This document shows, piece after piece, positions 1-3,627 of a stretch of 6,389 nt of DNA. This DNA is from Bacillota bacterium (GTDB taxonomy: Bacteria; Bacillota; Clostridia; Oscillospirales; Ruminococcaceae). Location: positions 1 through 6,389 of the forward strand of contig JAKPGH010000069.1 in NCBI GenBank assembly GCA_029550985.1, read 5' to 3'. Position 1 is the first letter of the stretch, and each line of letters opens with the position of its first letter. A model generated the notes under the pieces. The model searched no databases and was not told the origin of the DNA. It saw only the letters and a program-made list of their open reading frames with translations. The position numbers and the translations under genes are program-made.

Positions 1-86
1 TACCGGGCGGGGCCAAGCATCGCTGGTACAATCCAACCGACGAAACGGTGCAGGTTATTTTTGCCGTTACCCCTCCGTCTTTCTAA
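1..86 (+). CDS. C-terminal end of a cupin-domain protein (partial)
   Basis: Only the last 27 residues are in the window. They are read from position 3, with a TAA stop at 84-86. The peptide has the pattern P-G-G-A-K-H-R-W-Y-N-P-T-D-E followed by a hydrophobic strand and a final TPPSF. This resembles the last two strands of a small cupin barrel, where a proline-glycine turn and a metal-ligand-like histidine precede an H-x-x-x-N-P-T-D-E segment. In Firmicutes this ending is common in two-domain regulators with an N-terminal XRE-type helix-turn-helix and a C-terminal cupin, but the N-terminus is outside the window, so a stand-alone cupin is equally possible. A strong terminator follows at 112-150, so this is the last gene of its transcript. 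Confidence 0.6.
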   Translation, partial: PGGAKHRWYNPTDETVQVIFAVTPPSF

Positions 87-111
87 TTGACCTTAATTAA
101 GCCTTGTCTGT

Positions 112-150
112 AAAATACTCCCTTCTGTTCATTCGAAAGGGAGTATTTTT
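112..150 (+). terminator. Intrinsic terminator after the cupin gene
   Basis: A perfect 13-bp stem (112-124 with 137-149) closes a 12-nt loop. The 3' arm runs into five T residues (146-150) on the + strand. It lies 26 nt after the cupin stop codon. The 5' arm starts with AAAA, so the hairpin could also stop transcripts arriving on the minus strand. Confidence 0.85.
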
Positions 151-178
151 GCGCTAAGGAAAAATCGGGTATAGGAAT

Positions 179-222
179 AAAAAGGCCTGAGAAATCACAC
201 GAATTGTGTTTCTCAGGCCTTT
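179..222 (-). terminator. Strong hairpin terminator, minus-strand orientation
   Basis: A perfect 14-bp stem pairs 181-194 with 209-222. An inner CACA/TGTG stem (196-199 with 205-208) gives a long, nearly uninterrupted hairpin. On the minus strand the stem is followed by a run of five U (positions 183-179). On the + strand only three U follow the stem, so the minus orientation is favoured. No minus-strand protein gene ends here. The nearest one, nrdR, already has its own terminator at 402-433. This hairpin therefore probably terminates a separate short transcript, the candidate RNA at 223-380. Confidence 0.75.
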
Positions 223-380
223 GTAACGAATGGAGAATTTCAGTTTGTGTAACGTGAGCCCACAGTTCTCCAGGCGAGCTGGAACATCACGCCTGCGAAA
301 TAGAGAGGTTAATTGTGCGGTGATATGACACGCGTCCTCCCCGATGTTCTGCCATGAGGTTCCCCCAATCCTCTCAACAA
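223..380 (-). ncRNA. Candidate structured small RNA, possibly 6S-like
   Basis: This stretch lies between the nrdR terminator and the strong minus-strand hairpin at 179-222, and has no convincing protein gene. On the minus strand it folds by eye as a rod. A closing stem pairs 373-367 with 239-233 (7 pairs, one G-U). A middle stem pairs 349-343 with 288-282 (7 Watson-Crick pairs). A distal stem pairs 341-336 with 308-303 (6 pairs, one G-U). An apical hairpin pairs 333-329 with 322-317 around a UCAUAU loop. A large asymmetric internal loop separates the closing and middle stems. Closing stem, central bubble and terminal arm, a length near 150-200 nt and an independent terminator are the layout of 6S RNA, but I recognise no diagnostic primary sequence and found no clear promoter. 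An alternative local hairpin, CAGGCG/CGCCTG (271-276 with 290-295), would compete with this fold. A + strand RNA ending at 408-442 is possible. Family and strand are inference. Confidence 0.4.
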
Positions 381-401
381 CAAGGGCTTTTCATCCCCCA
401 C

Positions 402-433
402 AAAAAAGCAAAGCCGGCGAAAACCGGCTTTGC
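402..433 (-). terminator. Intrinsic terminator after nrdR (works in both directions)
   Basis: A perfect 10-bp stem rich in G and C (408-417 with 424-433) closes a 6-nt loop. On the minus strand it is followed directly by six U (positions 407-402). It begins 9 nt after the nrdR stop codon. On the + strand a looser T-rich tract (439-443) follows the stem, so it may also stop transcripts coming from the left. Confidence 0.9.
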
Positions 434-441
434 ATATGTTT

Positions 442-921
442 TTATTCGGATTGGGAACTATTTCGAGATTTATCCTTCAAGATGTTGGTCAGTTCCTCCA
501 TGAAGGAGTTAATATCCTTAAAGTGACGGTAGACGGAAGCAAAACGGACATAGGCAACCTCGTCAATTTCCTTGAGGTGTTCCATTGCCAGTTCTCCGAT
601 GTAGGCGGAGGACACCTCACGGTCCATGGAGTTTTGTATTTTCTGCTGGATACTGTCGGCGATTCCCTCCAACTGTTTCGCGGAGATAGGACGTTTATCG
701 CAAGCCCGCATCAGACCCGCCAGCAATTTTTCCCGATTAAAAGCCTCTCTGCGCCGATCCTTCTTCACCACCATGATGGGGGTGGTTTCCACAATTTCGT
801 ATGTGGTGAATCGCTTTTCGCAGTTTAGACATTCCCGTCGACGGCGAATTTTTTCTCCCTCGTCGGTGGGGCGGGAATCAATCACCTTGCTTTCCGGATA
901 AAAGCAAAAGGGACATTTCAA
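442..921 (-). CDS. nrdR: NrdR, transcriptional repressor of ribonucleotide reductase genes
   Basis: This 159-residue protein has the complete two-domain layout of NrdR at the usual length. The N-terminal zinc ribbon has Cys3 and Cys6 (KCPFC) and Cys31 and Cys34 (ECLNC), with the basic RRRR stretch just before the second pair. An ATP-cone domain follows at about residues 46-136. The family senses ATP/dATP through the cone and represses ribonucleotide reductase operons through paired NrdR boxes. No reductase gene is in this window, so it acts in trans. The start is TTG at 921-919: it places the initiator directly before K-C-P-F-C as in other family members, and an AAGGAG site lies 10 nt upstream. 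The two nearby ATG codons are out of frame. It lies 19 nt after the DUF6514-like gene, in the same direction, and is followed by a strong terminator. Confidence 0.95.
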   Translation of the reverse strand: MKCPFCFYPESKVIDSRPTDEGEKIRRRRECLNCEKRFTTYEIVETTPIMVVKKDRRREAFNREKLLAGLMRACDKRPISAKQLEGIADSIQQKIQNSMDREVSSAYIGELAMEHLKEIDEVAYVRFASVYRHFKDINSFMEELTNILKDKSRNSSQSE

Positions 922-940
922 CGGGCATCATCTCCTTGCG

Positions 941-1213
941 TCAACGCTGGCTCAGATAATCCTCCAGCAAGTCGGGAATATGAACCAGCCGCACATCGTT
1001 TTCAGCGCAAAGTCGGATAAACTGCTCCACAAACTCCTGGTTGGTGTCTACGTCTTTCGCGGAAAACAATATGTTGTTGTGTTCGTCTAAGATTCGAAAT
1101 CCATATGTAGTATAACTAATTTTTTCCTCTTCGTCAACAATGTTGCAAGTTGTAAGCTCCATGCTCAGTTCTCGGTCGTTGGATACCAATGCGTACTTCT
1201 TTACATACAACAA
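941..1213 (-). CDS. Small DUF6514-like protein, function unknown
   Basis: About 90 residues, with no signal peptide or membrane segment. The second half carries a Y-G-F-R-I strand, an acidic turn, a D-V-D-T-N helix start, then an amphipathic helix and an ending H-I-P-D-L-L-E-D-Y-L. That pattern matches my recollection of DUF6514 proteins of Clostridia (a variable YGVRI-like strand, then a C-terminal helix and HL-DVVEDFL-like tail), a family with no established function. I place the start at TTG 1213 because the only good ribosome site, AAGGGAGG at 1233-1226, lies 12 nt upstream. The frame is open further upstream, and ATG at 1270 or 1261 would add 16-19 residues but has no clear ribosome site. 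The stop is 19 nt before the nrdR start and the nrdR ribosome site lies in that gap, so the two are very likely co-transcribed. Confidence 0.7.
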   Translation of the reverse strand: MLYVKKYALVSNDRELSMELTTCNIVDEEEKISYTTYGFRILDEHNNILFSAKDVDTNQEFVEQFIRLCAENDVRLVHIPDLLEDYLSQR

Positions 1214-1491
1214 GACGTTCCAGAACCTCCCTTCAAAACACACCGTTCCAGCCCGTAACATACCTACCATTGGCAAGGATGGTACGGAAATACCTACTCC
1301 ACAGCATCAAAAAATGTTTAACATACATAAAAAACCATAAAAATTGGGAATATGCAAGAAGAACTCTGTGTCTTTTTTCGACATGGCAAAATGTAATTCT
1401 TACGGTTTTTGTAGGATATTACGGAAACATGGAGTATGTATCTATGCAAAACGGAGAATAAAGTCGATTACAGTCGAAAGATTTAGTGGTT
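1214..1491. other. AT-rich intergenic region with Spo0A-box-like heptamers
   Basis: A 278-bp gap upstream of the DUF6514-like gene and downstream of the sugar isomerase gene. No hairpin terminator is visible after the isomerase stop, so read-through into the next genes is possible. I found no convincing sigma-A promoter pair. It contains TTCGACA at 1377-1383, the reverse complement of the Spo0A box TGTCGAA, inside a TGTC-N7-GACA inverted repeat (1369-1383). It also contains a direct repeat AGTCGA at 1462-1467 and 1472-1477, exactly 10 bp apart. Short open frames here show no recognisable protein. Confidence 0.4.
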
Positions 1492-2301
1492 TTACGAGAC
1501 GGTTGAGACAATGGTGGAAAGGTGTTGAAAACCCCGGGATATTTCCACAATATCCTTAAAGTTTTCCCGATAAAGTTCCACAATCACTCCGCCAGAAAAT
1601 CCGGTTTTCCTCATTGTAAAAAGGAATTCCCGTATGTTGAAAACTCCGCTGCCCGGCACGAGGCAATCATATCCTTTCCGATGGTCGCTCATGTGGATGT
1701 GGCGGACTTTTTCGCCCAGCAAAGTTGCCAGTTCAAAAGGGTTTTGCCCCGAACGCACCGCCTGTTTGACGTCCAAAATATACTCCACGTCAGGCAGGTT
1801 GCGTTTCATATCGGCGAGAAAATCCATGGAGCCGGAAACGCACCGCTCCACGTTTTCCTGACAAAGGTGAATTCCCATGGATTTGGCGGTCTCCCACAGA
1901 ATGGAAAACCGGCGGAAATACTCTTCCCGGGGTAAAGTGCTTTGTTTTATGTCCCCATGAAACACCAGGGTGTCGGCGCCCAGCAGAGCTGCGGCTGCAA
2001 AAAAGTGTTTGTACAGCTCCACTCCTTCCTCAAACCTGCGCTGGTAATAGGAAAAAAACAGCATAGGCTCCATAATCGAACAGTAAGGGTGCACCGAAAC
2101 CACCCGAATGCCGCTGCCCTCGGCGATGGAGCGCAATTTTTTCAGGTAATCGGGGCGCAGCTCCATTGCGGCGTTGAGGAACACCTCGATGCAGGCGGGG
2201 CCGAGAGGGGCGATCTGCAGGAGGCTGTCCTCGGTTGTGGCAGGATAAAAGCAAGCGGTAGAAATCCCAGTAAACACTGTGTCAAAACCTTTCGTTGCCA
2301 T
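1492..2301 (-). CDS. Sugar phosphate isomerase/epimerase-like TIM-barrel protein
   Basis: This 269-residue protein looks like the xylose-isomerase-like TIM barrel (AP endonuclease family 2), whose members isomerise or epimerise sugars and inositol derivatives or, less often, cut DNA at abasic sites. Residues at the barrel strand ends fit the divalent-metal site: Glu149 (LCQENVE), Asp177 (ILDVKQA), His203 (HIHMSDH) and Glu242 (VIVELY). Other conserved-looking positions are Glu39, His71 (VSVHP) and His115 (VFHGD). The length is typical for single-domain members. The start is ATG at 2301-2299, with a modest AAGG ribosome site about 9 nt upstream. It is transcribed divergently from the small membrane-protein gene at 2395. 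The substrate cannot be told from sequence. An oxidoreductase of a family that includes inositol dehydrogenases lies at the far right, but it is about 3.7 kb away across other operons, so a shared pathway is not supported. Confidence 0.85.
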   Translation of the reverse strand: MATKGFDTVFTGISTACFYPATTEDSLLQIAPLGPACIEVFLNAAMELRPDYLKKLRSIAEGSGIRVVSVHPYCSIMEPMLFFSYYQRRFEEGVELYKHFFAAAALLGADTLVFHGDIKQSTLPREEYFRRFSILWETAKSMGIHLCQENVERCVSGSMDFLADMKRNLPDVEYILDVKQAVRSGQNPFELATLLGEKVRHIHMSDHRKGYDCLVPGSGVFNIREFLFTMRKTGFSGGVIVELYRENFKDIVEISRGFQHLSTIVSTVS

Positions 2302-2311
2302 TTATTGCGCC

Positions 2312-2340
2312 TTGTGACGAGTGAAACTTTATGTTACACT
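2312..2340 (+). promoter_or_regulatory. Sigma-A-type promoter for the small membrane-protein gene
   Basis: TTGTGA (2312-2317) and TACACT (2335-2340) are separated by exactly 17 bp. Each hexamer matches consensus at four of six positions. Transcription would start near 2347, giving a leader of roughly 48 nt. The site lies between two divergent genes and ends only a few tens of bases upstream of the start of the minus-strand isomerase gene. Confidence 0.55.
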
Positions 2341-2359
2341 CATCTCATCCAATTAGATA

Positions 2360-2375
2360 GGGGGTACATGCCCCC
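2360..2375 (+). promoter_or_regulatory. Short G/C hairpin in the 5' leader, just before the ribosome site
   Basis: Five G (2360-2364) and five C (2371-2375) flank a 6-nt spacer, forming a compact hairpin. The AAGGAGG ribosome site follows 8 nt later at 2383-2389. It is too short to be a known riboswitch and has no U-run, so it is not a terminator. It could stabilise the mRNA 5' end or tune translation. Confidence 0.35.
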
Positions 2376-2394
2376 GGTCGGAAAGGAGGCGTGT

Positions 2395-2670
2395 ATGCAT
2401 CTAAAAATACGCAAGTTCCTGGATTTGTTCCGGGAAATGGGCCCCTATCCCAAACTGGCGATTAAGCTGGGAGCGGGAGTGATGCTTGTCTTTTACATAG
2501 TGGGGGTTATCTCCTTGTTATCCGCACCTTATGTACCAAACTACTTCCACGCCATCACCCTTTACCGGGGATGTATGGAGGCCGCTCCTGCCAGCTTTGC
2601 CGCCGGAGTGTGCGGTGGGCTGCTGGGAGATTTGATGCTGGGGCGGGACAAGCAAAACAAGGATGACTAG
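2395..2670 (+). CDS. Small membrane protein of unknown function (91 aa)
   Basis: I do not recognise this family. The start is ATG at 2395, with an AAGGAGG site 5 nt upstream and a promoter at 2312-2340. The frame is open for about 450 nt further upstream, but that stretch is antisense to the isomerase gene. The protein has a basic, amphipathic N-terminus (residues 1-20). A clear transmembrane helix follows at about 21-43 (LAIKLGAGVMLVFYIVGVIS). A loop with a Y-R-G-C-M-E motif comes next, then a second, weaker hydrophobic segment at about 63-82 rich in Ala and Gly (AAPASFAAGVCGGLLGDLML). The tail is short, charged and hydrophilic. Two cysteines (60 and 73) flank the second segment. The positive N-terminus suggests it lies in the cytoplasm, and with two helices the C-terminus would as well. 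The ribosome site, promoter and coherent hydrophobic pattern make it a real gene. Its only neighbour clue is the divergent isomerase. Confidence 0.75.
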   Translation: MHLKIRKFLDLFREMGPYPKLAIKLGAGVMLVFYIVGVISLLSAPYVPNYFHAITLYRGCMEAAPASFAAGVCGGLLGDLMLGRDKQNKDD

Positions 2671-2948
2671 GCGCCTGTTCAAGAGTCATTATAGCATTTT
2701 CACGGATATTTGCTAGTCAAATCCGCCATGTAATATCCGGCATCAAGCCTGCTATCTTTTTCCCTTCATGGCACCGATTGGAAGAAACAGTCCGGATTCG
2801 CCCAGTTTTTCCTTTTTTTAGAAATGCGGCCGGTTCTTTTATCCTGCGGCGGCAAGGAATGACAGGCACTTTGACGGCATGCAAAAATTCCCGGCAACCG
2901 GCGAATGGCCATAAAAACAAAAAACTCCCCGTACAACATTCCCGGCGC
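2671..2948. other. Convergent intergenic region between the membrane-protein and dtxR genes
   Basis: A 278-bp gap where + and minus transcripts meet. It holds an 8-bp inverted repeat CGGATATT/AATATCCG (2703-2710 with 2732-2739) with a 21-nt spacer and no adjacent U-run. A 6-bp inverted repeat ATGACT/AGTCAT (2663-2668 with 2684-2689) straddles the upstream stop codon. The two better terminators are listed separately. Short open frames on both strands here have no ribosome site or recognisable domain. Confidence 0.5.
2883..2906 (-). terminator. Intrinsic terminator of the dtxR transcript
   Basis: On the minus strand GAAT (2906-2903 on the + strand) and CCGG arms form a short stem (2887-2894 with 2898-2906, one bulged C) around a 3-nt loop, followed by five U (2887-2883). 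It lies about 43 nt beyond the dtxR stop. The stem is short but G/C-rich at its core and directly adjacent to the U-run. Confidence 0.6.
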
Positions 2949-2972
2949 TTACTCGGCACCGGGAATGTTTTT
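2935..2972 (+). terminator. Terminator for + strand transcripts, overlapping the dtxR 3' end
   Basis: A perfect 11-bp stem (2935-2945 with 2959-2969) closes a 13-nt loop. On the + strand it runs directly into five T (2968-2972). It would stop transcripts from the small membrane-protein gene. One arm lies inside the last codons of dtxR on the opposite strand and the loop covers its stop codon (2949-2951). On the minus strand the next U-run starts about 10 nt away, so the terminator fits the + direction better. Confidence 0.7.
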
Positions 2973-3371
2973 GTTATCCTCTTGAATTGTTTGGATATAG
3001 TCGGTCAGCCGCTTCATGGTTTCGGGGCTGATGACGTGCTCCATGCGGCAGGCGTCTTCTTCGGCGACGCTTTCCTCCACGCCCAGGATTTTGGTTAAGA
3101 ACCGCTTGAGGGTTTTGTGGCGCAAATCCACCGCTTTGGCCTGTTCCCGGCCCAGAGGGGTCAGGCTGATTCTGCCGTAGGGCTGCTGCTCCACCATTCC
3201 CGCTTTTTTCAGAACCGAAACAGCCTTGTTGACACTGGGGCGGGAAACACCCAAAAGGTTGGCGACGTCAATGGAGCGAACCGGTCCGGATATTTCCTCC
3301 AGCTTCAGAATGGCCTCCAGATAATTTTCGCTGGCTTCTCGCAGAACCAGCGGCACTTCTGCCAAGGTCAA
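2949..3371 (-). CDS. DtxR/MntR-family metal-dependent transcriptional repressor
   Basis: About 140 residues: an N-terminal winged helix-turn-helix (recognition helix near S-R-P-S-V-N-K-A) and a metal-binding dimerisation domain. There is no C-terminal SH3-like domain, as in MntR. Family members bind DNA when loaded with Fe(II) or Mn(II). Counting from the TTG start, candidate ligands are Asn16 and Glu19 (SENYLEA), His85 (LRHKTL), Cys108, Glu111 and His112 (DACRMEHV). The DACRMEHV stretch is close to the Cys102-Glu105-His106 site of DtxR, which suggests iron sensing, but Asn stands where DtxR has Met10 and MntR has Asp8. I chose TTG 3371 because AAAGG lies 6 nt upstream and it overlaps the previous gene's TGA by 3 nt (TTGA). 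ATG at 3377 adds two residues but abuts the AAAGG. It follows feoB and the Cys-rich gene, so it probably controls iron uptake here. Confidence 0.85.
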   Translation of the reverse strand: MTLAEVPLVLREASENYLEAILKLEEISGPVRSIDVANLLGVSRPSVNKAVSVLKKAGMVEQQPYGRISLTPLGREQAKAVDLRHKTLKRFLTKILGVEESVAEEDACRMEHVISPETMKRLTDYIQTIQEDNKNIPGAE

Positions 3372-3556
3372 CCACATCCTTTCTTGGTGGTCACATCATC
3401 AGAGCGATAACTGGAACAGTTCTCTTTCAGCGAGCAACCGGAACAGCCCTCGCAGCATTGGCCACGGGAGATTTTCTGCAGGCTTCGGACCAATAAATAG
3501 AGAGCCAACGCAATGACCAGCCCGCACAGAACGACAACGACGGCGGTCAAATTCAC
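3368..3556 (-). CDS. FeoB-associated Cys-rich membrane protein
   Basis: A 62-residue protein with one N-terminal transmembrane helix (about residues 4-23, AVVVVLCGLVIALALYLL). A short basic stretch and a cysteine cluster C-C-x-x-C-x-x-C (34, 35, 38, 41) follow, with further Cys at 47 and 61. This is the layout of small FeoB-associated Cys-rich proteins found next to feoB in Clostridia. They are thought, without firm proof, to assist FeoB or to handle iron at the membrane, perhaps in the place of the Cys-containing FeoC of enterobacteria. The furthest start is GTG 3556, but the AAGGAGG site almost touches it. TTG 3550, seven nt from that site, would give a 60-residue protein. It is downstream of feoB (71-nt gap) and overlaps dtxR by a few bases, so it is translated with the repressor. 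It has its own promoter at 3597-3625. Confidence 0.85.
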   Translation of the reverse strand: MNLTAVVVVLCGLVIALALYLLVRSLQKISRGQCCEGCSGCSLKENCSSYRSDDVTTKKGCG

Positions 3557-3596
3557 CCCTCCTTGAGGTTGGCGGCGGTTGCATCAATGTGAGATC

Positions 3597-3625
3597 AGTA
3601 TACCGCATATTAAACAAAAAGTAAA
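3597..3625 (-). promoter_or_regulatory. Internal promoter for the Cys-rich protein and dtxR genes
   Basis: On the minus strand, TTTACT (3625-3620) and TATACT (3602-3597) are separated by 17 bp. The -10 matches consensus at five of six positions and the -35 at four of six. The -35 begins 2 nt after the feoB stop codon and no terminator separates feoB from it. The repressor could therefore be made both from this promoter and by read-through from feoAB. The predicted start is near 3590, leaving a leader of about 34 nt. Confidence 0.7.
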
Positions 3626-3627
3626 CA

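Noticed and set aside
197..209. ACAC...GTGT palindrome resembling an NrdR box near nrdR
   Set aside because: It is 13 nt rather than the 16-nt NrdR box, occurs once instead of as a pair, lies downstream of nrdR, and is explained as the top of the terminator hairpin.
430..901. Two + strand frames opposite nrdR (430-828, 626-901)
   Set aside because: They are mirror frames of a certain gene, with no ribosome site or recognisable motif.
1492..2301. Calling the TIM-barrel protein endonuclease IV or an inositol-pathway enzyme (IolE/IolI)
   Set aside because: The metal-site pattern is shared across the superfamily. No neighbouring DNA repair or inositol operon supports a specific activity.
1942..2394. 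Upstream extension of the small membrane-protein frame
   Set aside because: It is antisense to the isomerase gene. The AAGGAGG site, leader and promoter all point to ATG 2395.
2717..3098. Short frames in the convergent gap (2717-2959 minus, 2778-3098 plus)
   Set aside because: No ribosome site, composition unlike a folded protein, and both overlap terminators or dtxR.
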